Source of the DNA: Cantharellus purpuraceus
Lineage: Eukaryota > Basidiomycota > Agaricomycetes > Cantharellales > Hydnaceae
Assembly: GCA_025174535.1 (NCBI GenBank)
Contig: JALBUN010000006.1
Span: 248,001-312,000, forward strand
DNA: 64,000 nt
Reading direction: 5' to 3'
A model generated the notes under the pieces. That model made no database searches, had not been told where the DNA came from, and saw only the letters and a list, made by a program, of their open reading frames with translations. Below are positions 1-12,128 of this stretch, in pieces (the first letter of the stretch is position 1; the number at the start of each line of letters is the position of its first letter). The translations under genes were made by a program, and so were the position numbers.

Positions 1-1
1 T

Positions 2-82
2 TCTAGGAGTTCTCGGAGGTTGCGCCATTACATCGGAACTGAACAAGCTATCGCTGACATATTTACTGACCCAGCAAAGTAA
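2..82 (+). pseudogene. Tail of a copia-type pol (RNase H end), truncated by window start
   Basis: One reading frame runs from the window edge to a TAA at 80-82. It ends with a peptide reading AIADIFTDPAK, which resembles the 'qLADIFTK' motif closing the RNase H domain of Ty1/copia pol proteins; the preceding HYIGTEQ also fits the usual context. Only about 26 residues are present, so this is a remnant or the edge of an element lying outside the window. No LTR follows that I can recognise. The assignment rests on one short motif. Confidence 0.45.
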
Positions 83-2580
83 GCTATTACTTCCGTTACG
101 GTAGAATTCTCACAGATGGACGTGGACATCAGGTCTGATGAGATTCGGGTATTTCATCCGCTATTACCGCCAACGAATCCTGAACCGATTGTTTTCAGAT
201 TTATATTGACACACTCTCTTTCTGACGAGATCGTGCCATTCGTACGTCGTTGTATCATTATCTATGTCATCGTTAACCGGATGCACCAGATCTTGAGAGT
301 ACGCCGCACATTGTTCTCTGCTGCTGTGTTGCTCCAACTTGTACTTTAGCCTACGCTTTCACCTGTGCTTGGACCTATTCAGAACAGGTGAGGCGGAATA
401 CGGAATTACAGACTTCTACTAAATATATGCAGCTTGTCAGTATTGATCATCTGCCGCTTCCACCTCGACCTCCAAAGGAGAAACGCGCACCCCAACAGCG
501 CCAACTCCCGGGACATCTCTAGCGTCTCCCTTGGCATTTTCCATGCGGCCACCCAAAGTATTCACGACGCTGTGATGGCAGAGTTTGGCGATTCGCACGT
601 CGATGAGCGTGTTGGAACAGGTGTATCGCAGGACGCGGTCGGGTCCACAAAGTCGGATATGCCGGCAGAGACGACGGAAAGTGGCATCGAGCTTGAAGAA
701 ATTCAGTTCTGGCGACCGACGGCTCAAATCACTTTGGCGGCGTAGTGGCAGACCGTCATGTTCGGTTGGTGCTGGCTGATAGAACGAATTCACGGTGAAC
801 CATCGATTCACACTATTACCCTGTCACTGGGAGGGGCGAGTATGGGGCGTTTGAATGTTTTTTTTTCACATTAATCACTTGGACTGCCTCAGAAATAACT
901 TAATGTTTCAATATGTATGCGGTGTAATTGCGTTTGTATTGGGCAGTCCCGATCGAATTCCATAATATTCGGCAGTCTAACGCTGATGCATTGATAAGTG
1001 ATGTCTCCGTATGATACTAGCGACTCTCAGGGGAGTTGGATTTTCAATTTGTTGCGTAATTAATTTCAAAATATTATTAAACGGGCCCATACTTCATTAT
1101 ATTCTAGAACGATAGCCGAGGAACTCCATGGATTGAAGTCAGATCGATGGACCGTGCTTCTTTATCGCAAAGAGCAGCCGCAACCCTCGAAAATGACTTA
1201 CTGCAAGACACAACACTCTTACGACCTCTTCCTGAACAGAAAATTGCGACGTACCCAGTCCTTGAAAGGCGCCATGGCCGCTCCACTATCGCGCGTTGCC
1301 TCTGTGAGGTGTCCTGGGGCTTTGCAAACCGCCTTGCTTCAACGTCGTCCCGTCCATTGGACTACATGCCTGCGTGTTAGATGTGGGTTCGGCATGGTAG
1401 GACTTGCCATCCTTAGCTCACCTGAGAAGGGTGATGATGGAGTATAATCTTTGTTCGTTTGTGCAAATTTGGAAGAGCTCGCTATATGGTGTTGCCTCTA
1501 GTGATGGAATACGAGATGCAATGCTGTAATGCATTACCGACCACGTTTTTGCAGTGGCTCTCTGGATTTTCAATGAGTGGGATCATAGTAAATGTGGCTT
1601 AGGCCTGACAGTGCAGTCTTTCGTTTCTCGCTTCAGCTATACTGACAGACATTCGAGCCGGGGAGCATTTAGTCGAGATATTTTGATTGATTGATCCTAT
1701 CTCACCATCAGCTAACGGGATGTCTGATCGGGCCGTAATTGCGCGTGGCAAAACGTCACGTTTCATTCCAACGCCTGGAGATGTCCAATTGCGACCCGGA
1801 TTGCCATCACGGCAAAACGGGTCACGGGATCAGCTGATCAACCACAGGCAGAGATTAGCCCGGATTAAGTGATGGAAAACTTAAAAGCTTCTTGGGGCGT
1901 TTCGTTATCTATTCTCCAACGTGCCCAGACGATCTCAGTTCCCAGGCCGTTCCGCCTCACTCCTAGGTGTGACAACTGGTGTGCCTTCCACACTGTGGCA
2001 ATCAATCAGACTGCTCGGCTCTTTATGTGTTTGCGCGGGCATACTAGAGTGTTCGCGCTCTGACAGATCATCACGAACGACACTGCCGCTAAGCACTGTT
2101 TGGATGGCGGAAGAACAAGGTGGGTAGGCCGAGGGTTTACACAGGTGTCCCAGCACCTCCTTATTCCAACCTCTTCTAATTTTAATTACTTTGTCTCTGG
2201 CAGTTCCTTCTCAGTGGCGATGATCGTCGTTTGATGCGGTTGAAACGTGTCGAGTCCGAGGCTTCTACGAAATTCGCACTAGAACGGGCACCTCAACAGG
2301 GGCCTTCGAACGCTTATAGTCGACGGGATAAATGGGCTCGAGAACCTCCATATGTACAGGTATAAAAATAATCAATAAACAGCTGGAAGCCTGGCAAAGT
2401 TGGGCCGTCGGCAACAAACAGTTGAGCTACTCGCGCCTAAAGAGGTATGTATGTACACACGTGAGAGAGTGTTGGCTAAAAGTACAAGAGGCGTCATGGC
2501 CATCATGATCGCTCAGAAAAAAAAAAAAGGGAGTCGCAAAGGTTGTGGCCGAAACCCGAAGAAAAAAAGGGAAAGTTTGG
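83..2580. other. About 2.5 kb with no gene I can support
   Basis: Several short open frames exist on both strands (for example minus 437-811, plus 1133-1447, plus 1921-2127), but none shows a recognisable domain or convincing splice structure. A stretch at about 2204-2358 is open in one frame after a plausible acceptor (ttgtctctggcag). The only way to continue it needs a 23-bp intron, too short for this genome. It may hold an unrecognised gene or decayed DNA. Confidence 0.5.
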
Positions 2581-3879
2581 CTATCGCAGCATGCGACTGC
2601 CCGTCCCTTCCGAGTCAATCGTCACCGTGATGGACCGGTCTTGCATGGTCTGCTGATGCTGCATCGACGAACCCTGGCCACTTTGATTTCCCGAAAACAT
2701 GACTTCAGACTTGTTCAGGTCCTTGTTTGCCAGTATGCGGTTATTAAAGAGGACGAGAAGCGTATTCGTGTATAGTTTGCCGAGGATGATGCCAGACACT
2801 TGATGCAAGCCGTTGTGTTGCGAGAGGTAAAACACAAGGTCAATGATCGCCGCCAGGGCGGTCACAGTGCCTGTCTCGATGGTGAGGCGTATGACTACGT
2901 TTGGAAAGTTAATATCAGTAACCAGATATATCTGAAAGGACAAACGTCGGGTAAGGACATGGTTCATGCCTCCGATGGCTTTCTTCCTGCTCTTCAGCAG
3001 CTGAATTATAATATAGGACTGTTAGGTATAGTAGCGGTGAGGGTGAGGAAACGCACGTAGTATGTCATGCTGGTAGCGATAACGGTGTCGGCCAGTGCAC
3101 TCCCCCCAAGCCGGATCCCAACGGCGCGAATCAATCCCATTGCATGATCGGCCTCGCTTGGGTCAATGGTCAGCTTCCAATGGTAGCGTTTCAGTATTCG
3201 CGTGGTGCCTTTGGTGATGCAATTGAACTCGTACATAATATCCAACGACAGCGGCGCCTCCGAGCTGGAGGAATGCGAGAAAAGCAATGATGCAGAAGGC
3301 AGCAAGCGAATTTGAAAAGGTCCATACACGCCAGCCAAAGAAAAGCTGTCAATGATTCCCAACTCGTGAGCATTCCTGCGCTTGAGAAGCCACGGAGAAC
3401 ACACCTGAACTACACAGCCCACGACGCTGGAAAGCACAGGGACATTCAACCAGGAAGTGTATAGCTTATAGAGCATATCCACGTTTCCCCAGCCAATCAC
3501 AAACCACTGGAAAGCATCGTAGGTGGCTGAACACGTTTGGACCAAGTCGATCACGTATAAGCCATACACTGCAAACAACAAATTGAACAGTGGAAGCGAA
3601 TAGGCTAGTCTCTAGCACACACCCAGACATTTGATGAGCCTTCGATCTTTGGGAAAGTTCAGGAGGTACACGTAAATCTGCACGCTTAAAATGCCTAGCA
3701 GTGCCCAGTTGAACACGAGGGCAATCAATCTCGGACCCGCGCTAAAACCAGGCTAGACCTCAGTTCACAAGAAGAGGAAGCGAGACACATTTCAGGCGCT
3801 AAGAAAAGTGAACTTACAGCCAGACAATGTCGTGATGACTTACGTTGGCGGGTGTAGGGGTAAGATGATGGAGGACCAT
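2581..3879 (-). CDS. DUF6534-family seven-helix membrane protein, 311 aa, 7 exons
   Basis: This is a multi-pass membrane protein of the DUF6534 type, an Agaricomycotina family of unknown function. Exons on the minus strand: 3818-3879, 3623-3741, 3330-3568, 3235-3264, 3057-3173, 2946-3000 and 2581-2894. They total 936 nt and join into an open frame of 311 residues. Family marks in order: GPRLIALVFNW..LSVQIYVYLLNFPKDRR in the first helix region; DAFQWFVIGWGNV; LGGSALADTVIATSMTYY; and the strongly conserved block LIRLTIETGTVTALAAIIDL followed by GKLYTNTLLVLFNNR. The C-terminal ~45 residues are polar and variable, as usual in the family. Exon 3 around the third helix is less typical (CSPWLLKRRNAHEL), so one boundary there could be wrong. 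Introns are 51-81 bp. Confidence 0.85.
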
Positions 3880-4870
3880 GGTGCCAAGAATTAGCCTGGA
3901 CTGCTTGACTTGAAGCAGCGGGGATTTATAGTTGGTGGTGCGTTCATTTTTGCTCTTCGACGTGAGACGATCCCTATTCCTGGTGAAGCAGTGGCTATAC
4001 ATGGCACTTGTGGCACATTAATATATCAGCTCTGATTATTATTGAATGTCTGAAGTCGGTACAATAACGCTCTGACAGTTCATCATGGACAACACCGCTG
4101 GGGATCGAACGTGACCGCGTGGATGGAGGAAGGGCAGGATGGCAGCTGGAGGTCACTTGTATTATATGGATGTGCGGATATGCGCACCAACCGACGCGCA
4201 TCACTGAATCGCAGGCTTCCAATTGACAACCTTAGGCACTTTGATGTTGTTACATGAACCATGTCAATGTCCTATGCCATGAGAGCGACGAGAGCTCAAC
4301 TCGAAAAACGTCGATGACAATGCTTCTTCTGCTGCCTTGGGATCAATCGGAAGAAAACCGCTGGGTTTCACGGGGTACCTTGGCGCTTCCCAACATGGCG
4401 GAAAGCAGCGCAAAGCAAGGCAAGCATCATTGCCCGCAGTGATTGTGGCAAGGTGTTAGCCGCGTCTGGCCTTGATTCGCATACGCCCTTGATGTAGCGG
4501 ATTCACGGCCAAAAGAAAATGTATACCTGCGCGTGATCAACTGGTTATATCGTGGCTCAATGAATCCCAAAACTTTATTCTGTACGGATTGAATGAACAG
4601 AGGGGGTGATTGATCTGGGTTGTGTGACCTACTTGGGTGATAGGGGCTTTTGGGATGACTTTCTTCTTTACTTGACAGATCAAAATTAACATGTCAGGTT
4701 GTGTTTCTGGAGAGGAGAGTCGTCAACGCTTTGGCCTAGCCGGCGTGAGCGCTTATATAGCTAGTGTCTCCATGCCCATCGGCCCATGGGCCTATGTGGA
4801 CCCTTGCAAATATACTGCGGATCAGAACCTGGTTGTGTCGCAGCCATCACCGCGAGTTTGAGCATAACCG
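3880..4870. other. Divergent intergenic region between the DUF6534 and BAR-SH3 genes
   Basis: Both flanking genes start here and are transcribed away from each other, so the ~990 bp should hold both promoters. A TATA-like TATATA lies at 4754-4759. Small open frames (plus 4254-4442, minus 3995-4222) have no recognisable content. Confidence 0.6.
4754..4759 (+). promoter_or_regulatory. TATA-like box of the BAR-SH3 gene
   Basis: TATATA lies 112 bp upstream of the ATG at 4871, with CT-rich sequence between. The position suits a core promoter with a short 5' leader. Assignment is by position and sequence only. Confidence 0.45.
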
Positions 4871-7557
4871 ATGGCGAGCAAGCAGGTGAGCATCTCCCTA
4901 ATCAGCCCATCTGTCAACACCCATCTCCTCCCTTTCAGCTCGGTAAACTTCGGCAAGTAAGTGAAGCGTCTATACAGCCTTCCAAAGTTTGCCAATTCCC
5001 TGTCAGTGGGGCAGAGAAGTCATCGCCTCAAAAGAGAAGACCGTTCTCACTCGGGAGTTTAAGGAGGTGGAGCAGGATGTGGAGTTGCGGCGAGCCGGGG
5101 TTGCAAGGTGTGTGTGTGTGTCGTGTGAATGTGTAAAGTCACTTGGTCATGTCATGCCGCACCATGTCAGATTACATCAAGCATGCGGCGAGTACTATGG
5201 CTATCTCCAAAAGAAGAAAGAGTATACCAGCGTGGAGGAAGGTGTCACGATGCTAGCCGTCGATGCTCTCGGTGCGGTTATGATGGCGCACGGGGAAGAA
5301 TTCGGTGAAGACTCTGCATTTGGTACGTGATATCGGTCTTCGCGACCCACTCGCTCTTACGTGGTGTTAGGCCAGGGCCTGCTCACACTTGGACGCGCCC
5401 ATTGCAAGATCGCGACGATTCAGGAAACGTTCGCGCTCACTTTCCGCGACACGTATCTCGCTAGTCTCGAGATGTCATTAAAGGACTTTGAACATTATGC
5501 ATCACAACGCAAGAAGCTCGATTCACGAAGGTGGTCTGGGTTCCTTGTTTGCATTCTAGTGACTGATAATGACACAGGTTGGCCTATGATGCCGCTGTGT
5601 CAAAGGCAAGCAAGGCCAAAAAGGAAAAGGAGGTACGGGACGCGGAGGAAGAAGTCACGAAAGCAAAGCTTCGCTAGTAAGTACGTCGACTCCTTCTCCC
5701 ACCCCCCGTATCAACATCAGGACAGCGAGGAGACGTCTATAGATGTGCAATCCCGTATGCATGCCATCCAGGAAAACGAACTTCAGCAGCTCCGCGATTT
5801 GACCAAGCTGCTTGCTGCCGAGACGCGCTTCGCTGAAATGTATTTGGAGGCCCTGCAAAGTACCCAAAACGAGTGGCTTGATGAGTGGGTATTTTCTCCG
5901 CACCGTAGATGCCCAATGCTCATCTCTCTCCAGATCTGCGATTCAGCCTACCGAGGCGCCACGCCGCAAGGCATCGCCGCACGCATTCGCATTTGGTCGT
6001 TCGACGCCTTCAATCTCATCTACTGCCAAGACTGCGGCTGCTGCGCGCCCCTCCTCGGTCTCGGCGGCAACATCGCCGTCTGAGGATATGGACGCGGCCG
6101 ATGTCGGGTTCACTGTCAAGCGGCGTGGATCGTCTGCAGGCACGCCGCGGCCAAGCTCGCGGGGGTCGGCCACATCGGTCGGCACTGCGCACAGCAGTAA
6201 GCGCAATCGTAATAGTGGTGGCGGCAGCGATGCAGCAGGGAGTATGACTAAACGGCTCAACGTTGCGGGATGGGCGTCGAGTGCCGTGTCGTCGTTGTCT
6301 GGATCGGGGCGCAGCAAAAAGGAGGCGAGGAAGGATAAGGGCACGTCCAAGGAGAAGGACAAGGGCGTAGGGCGTGCGTTCTCAAGTCTGGAGGATTCAG
6401 GGGATGAGAGCGAGGGGGATGGGTATCGATATGAAGATGATCTTGTCGGCGACGAGGGATCACCACGGCCCTTTGACTCGACCGTCCTGAACAGGGTCCT
6501 GGGCCAGACGCCGAGCACGTCCCTCCGACAACTGGCCAATGCGACGAATTCGGCGTCGTCCGGCTCGTCATTCAACTCGGTGTCTGCGTCAGGCTCGTCG
6601 GGTCGTCCCTCGGCGGCACCGCGTCCGCTGCTGGTGCGCGCGATGGTCGATTTCTCAGGGTCGCCGGATGAGCTGAGTTTCCGCGCTGGGGATGCGATTG
6701 TCGTGCTGTCTGAGCCGCAAAGCGGGTGGTGCATGGGAGAGGTGTCGGGTTCTGGCGGTCGGCGGGGGCTGTTTCCCATCAACTGCTGTTACGCTGCTGA
6801 AGAGGCGTCTGCGGGTGGTGCGCGCGTTCCTCCGCCGCCGCCGTCGCGTCTGCCGTTGCGCATGACGGGGATTGCGCAGCGTGCGCAGGAGGATGTGAGG
6901 TCTGAGGATGGCGCGTCTGTGGTGTCGTACGATGATGGTGGTGGTGACGATGATGATGATGAGTATGTGGGGGGCGCGCGGCGGCAGGGTGCGGTGGTGC
7001 TGTACGTTGATGAGCCTTTTGGGGATCATCATTTGGCGAAGAGTCCTATGGTGGCGGAGCATGAGCATGGGTTTGTGGGGGATGGGGGGGCGATGGAGGA
7101 AGAGGAGATGCGGGGATTGTTTGGGGCGCAGGATGAGGAGGAAGAGGAGGAGGGGGAGGGGCAGACGTCGTCGTTGTTTCGAGCGACGACTGCTGGCTCT
7201 GAGCGGCAAGGGATCGAGGTGGGCAACATGGCTGGGAATGGTGTGGCTGGGAATGGTGGGGGTAGTGCTGCAAGATTGCCACCAGCGTTACCGCAGCGCA
7301 AGCACTCGGTGAAGAAACCACCACCACCACCACCCCCACCACCGGCGGCGGCTCGACGGTCTACCGTGAGTGGCGGGGCGTCGATATCTGCGCCGTCGTC
7401 TACTGCGAATTTGGCTGCGGCGGCGAGTTTTCCCCCACCGCCTGCGGGACGTAGACGTGTTACGTCGCGGGCTAGATCTTCTGCTTCCATTACGCAGATT
7501 CCACAGCCACCGCCGTCTACGTCCATGTCGGACACCGTTTCTCCATTTGATAATTGA
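4871..7557 (+). CDS. BAR domain-SH3 domain protein with long disordered C-terminus, 775 aa, 8 exons
   Basis: Exons: 4871-4885, 4939-4956, 5007-5107, 5171-5322, 5371-5530, 5578-5676, 5726-5884 and 5934-7557. They total 2328 nt in one open frame. Residues ~1-235 form a BAR domain, recognised by EFKEVEQDVELRRAG, HGEEFGEDSAFGQGLLTLG, FRDTYLASLE and IQENELQQLRDLTKLL, with coiled-coil character (KASKAKKEKEVRDAEEEVTKAK). The next ~200 residues are Ser/Gly/Lys-rich and probably disordered. An SH3 domain follows: VRAMVDFSGSPDELSFRAGD...GWCMGEVSG...GLFPINCC, with the ALYDF-like and GLFP motifs. After it come acidic runs, a nine-proline tract that could bind SH3 domains, and a basic tail. Such proteins bend membranes and link to actin and endocytosis; the exact role here is inferred. 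The first two exons are very short (5 and 6 codons), and fit the family start MASKQLGKLRQW. Confidence 0.88.
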
Positions 7558-8540
7558 AAGTATGGTTTTTATGATGGGGGTGGGATTTTTGGTTTCACAA
7601 TGGGAACATATGGGAAGTTTTCAAAATGTTATATAGGGGTGCCTTCACCCAAAAAAAAAAAAAAAATAAAGTATGCGGTGTAGATATTGTGAAAGTCGAG
7701 AGATTTTCGGAAGAATGAAGCGTTTTTTTTTTTTTTTTTTTTTGCTGGTCACTTGGTTTAGTGGGTTGGTTCATAGTATGATATGATTTGATGGCGGCTC
7801 TGATCATTCCTCCTTGTAAATGACTGCGCAGTTTGTGTTTTTTTTTTTTTTGTTCAACGTTGGCTGGGTGTGGACGGCCCCAGCGATTGCCACTAGTGTT
7901 TAGGTGTGTGGGTATCGGTATCGGTGGGAACTCGGTGGCTCCTCTTCTCTTGTATGGGTAGGAAGCAGGATCTGGGTGATTGCATATGGTCTTCCAAGGC
8001 GCATACCATCACCACTAGACACATCCATCATCGCGTCATCGCATCCATTCCCGTTCAGTGGGCTTTTCATGATATCAGGGTATGATCCAATCCAAGTGAG
8101 AATCGGACTCTGTCGCACCATCCTCAATGGGGTGGAGATATTTGCACATATTTGCACATGGTTCTTCTTCTTTCCAAGTCTTGGGGGGGTGGGGGGGGGG
8201 GTGATTCTCTGCAGTGTTAAAGGACAGAGTATCGAACAATGTTCTGGTTGTGTAGATCTTTAGGATGAGCGGACGAGTGATTCTCTTGTGATGAAGACCG
8301 GGCGACAATAGGGTCGATAAGTTGGGGGTTGGGGACAGGTGTTTGAACGTGTCGAACGTCGGGCCTCTTACAGGACCGGTGTCTAAGAAATTCCCTTGAT
8401 GTACAGATGACGGTCTACATAGATACTCCTAGAGATCCTGTTAGCCACATACAATATGCGTATACTACTGCAATGAAACGTTACAACTCGAAGGAAATAA
8501 ATAAACATGGTCGATAGATCCGACTTTTGAGATCTCGACA
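7558..8540. other. Convergent intergenic region with homopolymer runs
   Basis: This lies between the 3' ends of the BAR-SH3 and Lcl3-like genes. It has a poly-A run near 7650, poly-T runs near 7723 and 7839, and a near-continuous run of G at 8183-8201 broken by single T. No open frame here looks coding. The runs probably belong to 3' UTRs and terminators. Confidence 0.6.
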
Positions 8541-9760
8541 TTATCGCCAAAAAGGAAGGAATCTTTTCCAGTTGGTATGTTGCTGGCGGCCTGTGGAAGG
8601 GGCTTCTTTGTGAGAGGCGAGGTTGGGGTTGGTGGTATTGCCCTCTCTGTGTCGTTTTTTGTATTCTGCGGGAGACTCGAGATCCTTTGATGCCCACATG
8701 CCGCGTTTTGCGGCTCTGCGTGGGGGTTATTAAATAAAGTTTTGAGATGCAGTTATGAGGGACGGTAAAGGACACTGACCGGGCGGCACGCTCGTATTGG
8801 AGAAATTGGTCTTTGCCCCATCGACCGTATTCGGCGCCGGACTGTTCGTAGGTGGTGGCGAGGCCGGAGCTGAGCATGGAGATGGAGACGCAGCGGGAGG
8901 CAGGGGTGCGGAAGAAGGGTATGCGGGGGGGATGAATGGGTATTGAGACCTACCATTTGGGAAGGAGGTGTTTAGATTTCCGGCGGCGACGTACGAAGAG
9001 GGAGCGAGGGGGAGAGTTAACTGGGGGGGTATTTTGGATGAGGGAGATGGGGGAAGCTAACGCACGATGCGTCCGTATTGGTCGCGACGGATTAATTGGA
9101 CCCATAGTTGTTTTCCTTCAATCTCGCGTTTTAGCCACTGGATAGCTTCGGCGGCGTACGGCTGCGCCTGCTTTCCAAAGTGCGCTGCCTCTGGTGCATC
9201 GACGCCTGGAAGCACGCATGACTGGTTGATAAGTGTCGTGATGGGTTCTGCGGGAGGGACATACCTGCTAGACGGATGGATATCGTCTCATCCCTGAGGT
9301 CTGAAAAGTGATTTGGGTACTTATCATAATGGTGGGTCGACGTATATGAACATACCCTTTGTGGTTATGGGAACGTGCCTCAATTTTATGGGCCACCTCC
9401 AGAATAGCCCGGGTGTATGGTACAGACGAAAACCATCGCCGTCTCCTACACTGATAGAGGTGACTCTCTAATAGTTGATGGGCATGGCAGCGCAGTACCT
9501 TGTCACGACGCCTTTGATCCACTTTTTTTGAGTGATGAATCTGGGATGTATCTGATATATGACGGTTAAATGGATTGACCTTTGGCGATGTGCTGCTGGT
9601 GACTTACCCAGTCGGAATTGGGTATGCGTTTGAAGTAACGAGTGTGCAGGGCGATGAGACTGATGGTGGAGAGTGAGCCGAGTGCAAAGGCAGCAGCGAC
9701 CTGCGGTGTCGCCCATATTGCGGAGGTATTACTACTCATCATATTTGGCAATACGGTCAT
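8541..9760 (-). CDS. LCL3: Lcl3-like mitochondrial staphylococcal-nuclease-fold endonuclease
   Basis: A spliced minus-strand gene. The N-terminus has one hydrophobic segment ([18 protein letters not shown]) followed by basic residues, the signal-anchor layout of Lcl3. The SNase (TNase-like) core follows: [14 protein letters not shown], then [45 protein letters not shown], and [17 protein letters not shown], which is the family's closing motif. The catalytic Arg (IRLAGVDAPE) and Asp/Glu positions are present. The last intron is 8716-8779, and the protein ends in a basic tail (FLPFWR) at a TAA in 8541-8543. The start is either the ATG at 9760 or the double ATG at 9737-9742; the latter is closer to the hydrophobic segment. 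A short intron before [11 protein letters not shown] is not settled. In yeast Lcl3 is a mitochondrial membrane protein; function here is by homology. Confidence 0.85.
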
Positions 9761-9935
9761 GGTCACGGTCACGGTCACCGGACCCTGACAACGACGCGTC
9801 CCTCACGTGATTGGTGACGTCCATGCAAACTCCACCCATCCAAAATATTATAAGTATGTCACGCTCTGATCTTGACCGGTCATCCCCTTCTCGTCCTGCC
9901 ATCACACCAATACTGTCCTTTCCCTTCGAGTCACC
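9761..9935. promoter_or_regulatory. Short shared promoter between divergent LCL3-like and ARMT1-like genes
   Basis: The two start codons face away from each other with only about 175-190 bp between them, so both promoters must overlap here. It contains tandem GTCACG/GGTCACGGTCACC repeats close to the LCL3-like start and a 'tataa' at ~9848. No other gene fits in the gap. Confidence 0.5.
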
Positions 9936-12128
9936 ATGTCTGCGCACCCCACCGCCAACGGTGCGCCTTCCAGAGTCACCTTGCATCTGGAGAACATGCC
10001 CGATAGGAAAGACTTCCAGCCGACGTATCCCATGACCCCCACCAAGGTAGATTATTTTTCGCCTGCATCGGCAGTCTAATACGTTTCATGCATAGATCGA
10101 CCCCAATCACCCGCCGTGGCCAGCGTACCGCGGCTACCACGAGTATTCGTTCGCACATGTACGTTTCCCCGCGTGTCGCAGTCTTTTCGGTCACTTGACG
10201 CCCTGCAGGCGACCATGGGCGTCCGCCTGCCCACTATTCTCGGAAAGGCCATAGACGACGCCGTCCAAACGCTAAATACAGTCTCAGACGAGGAAGAGAT
10301 CATCGACCTCGTGGCATGCATTGAGCGCATGGGTAATCTGATGGCCGACCTCAGGTCCGTGTCATGTGCACGTTGCTACCCCTGATCCTGACATTTGGGG
10401 TGGCAGCCAAAACCATAAGCTTCGACCTATTATTGACGATGGGGAAGGTGATGTCGCTCTCTGGAACAAGGAAATCGCAAAGTATTTTCAAGGCGAGTGG
10501 CTTGTCAGATGACGTGACCTGCGGTAACCGTGCGGTTGGTTTGCATAGGCAAAGACTTTATGAACGCCCCGTGGCTCTTTGCGGAAGCATACAAGTACCG
10601 TCGACTCCACGAGTGCTTTAGCATTTCCAGGTATTGGCAGGTTAGGCTTTGCCCATCTTCTTGACCCCCTCCTCAAATCCCTTTTCAGGATTACGACGTC
10701 TTTACGCGTCAAAAATGCGACACGTTTTCGCGTTCGGCTGATGCAGTGTTTGAGCTTTCCACGCGTTTCGTAGAGCCGTTTACGCACGTTACTGGTCTCT
10801 CTGAGGAGCAAAAGTTGGAGAAGGAAAAATTGATGTTCCTTGAATTGACACAAGGTTGGCAGTCCAGCCTCTCATCCCACTTGGTGATATTCATGTTCAA
10901 TGTTCAACGACAGTATGCCTGTGGGGTAATTCGACTGATCTTTCGCTCCTTATCAATATGACCGAGGAGCAAATCAAGAGTCTCCAAAGCACCGGTGGTG
11001 ACCATCTGGCTGCAACTGAAAAGAAGTATGAAATTTATCCCTAGTTCGAATAGGCGTGATCTGACTAGTGTCGATAGCATCCTGGGAAATCATCTTCTCC
11101 AGCTTTGGGATACGGTAAAAGATCTCAAAGGCGGACGCATTGATTTTGTATTGGATAACGCTGGGTTCGAGCTTTACTGCGACTGTGTCTATGGTGCGTT
11201 CTCGTCGTGTTTGGGAACCATTCTTCTGACAGCTGAATGTTTTTTCAGCCGACTATCTCATACAGTCTGGGCTTGCCTCGCAAGTGCGCTTCCATGGCAA
11301 GCGCTTTGCGTGGTTTGTGTCGGACGTGACGAAAAAGGATTGGATGTGGCTTTTGAATACCATGGTTTACGGGCAGTTATTCCCCCATGCCAGCGAGGCT
11401 GAGCTGGAGAGTCTGCGGAGGTTGGGCAGGAGGTGGAAGGTGCGTGATCGAGTTTGGCTTGTGTGTTGTGTTTTCGTTGAAGGCGCCGTTTGTGGGGATT
11501 TGGGGTGTGTAGCAATATGAGAAGGAGGGCAAGTGGGTGTATGAGCAGCATCCGTTTTGGTGTACTGGCTATACATACGTATGTGTGGCCTTATTTTCTC
11601 TCCGTCCGTGATGTTTGACAACTCTCTTGGGGGGACAGTGGGATCTCCATACAGAGGCGCCTGATCTGTTTTTGCATCTGTCGCGTGCGGATCTGGTGAT
11701 CTTCAAGGGGGATTTGAATCATCGAAAATTGACGTATGATTGTGCGGCGCCTGCGAGCACGCCGTTTGATGTGGCGATTGGGCCGATGGCGAGTTCGGCG
11801 GGTGCGCCGAGGGTGTGCTCGTTGAGGACGATTAAGGTGGGTGTATACCTCTTTTTTTTTTTTTGTTTCTTTATTTGTGTCTTGTGTCTTGTGGATGTTA
11901 TGTGACTAAATGTGTGGGATTGTTGTAGTCCGATGTGGTGGTGGGTCTGCCTAGTGATGCGGTGGCTGAGAAGCTGGATAAGGAGGAGCCTGGGTGGAAG
12001 ATTAGTGGGAAATATGTGCGTTGTGATTTTTTGTGCGTTTATTGGGATTGATGGAAATTTTTCTTAATGGGAAGGCTGTGGTGTTGTTGTCTGATGGACG
12101 GCCGGGTGAGAAGGTGCGCTTTGCGTGA
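9936..12128 (+). CDS. ARMT1/DUF89-type damage-control phosphatase, 498 aa, 13 exons
   Basis: Exons: 9936-10046, 10096-10158, 10209-10354, 10407-10492, 10549-10640, 10689-10854, 10914-11025, 11069-11193, 11249-11439, 11513-11578, 11639-11836, 11929-12015 and 12075-12128. They sum to 1497 nt and give an open frame of 498 residues. The DUF89 (PF01937) fold is shown by LWGNSTDLSLL, the signature FVLDNAGFELYCD (with the metal-binding DN pair), VRFHGKRFAWFVSDVTKKDW, and ADLVIFKGDLNHRKL. These metal-dependent phosphatases (yeast YMR027W, human ARMT1) are thought to remove damaged phospho-metabolites such as fructose-1-phosphate. The intron after exon 4 begins with GC rather than GT (10493); the frame requires it, since no GT donor gives the right phase. 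Confidence 0.9.
10493..10548 (+). other. GC-AG intron in the ARMT1-like gene
   Basis: The donor reads CAAG|GCGAGT and the acceptor GCATAG|GC. Only this cut joins the flanking codons in phase (KYFQ then GKDFMNAPW). Every other intron I placed in this gene starts with GT. Confidence 0.75.

Noticed and set aside
2204..2440. Possible exons FLLSGDDRRLMRLKRVES... and LEAWQSWAVGNKQ
   Set aside because: Joining them needs a 23-bp intron, below the size of the introns verified in this window, and no protein family is recognised.
5943..6782. Long minus-strand open frame (279 codons) opposite the BAR-SH3 gene
   Set aside because: It is antisense to a GC-rich, Ser-rich coding exon, a common source of long false frames. 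The plus strand has an SH3 domain.
8183..8201. Long G run, possible G-quadruplex
   Set aside because: Kept only as a note in the intergenic entry; a homopolymer in a 3' flank needs no special function and could include sequencing error.
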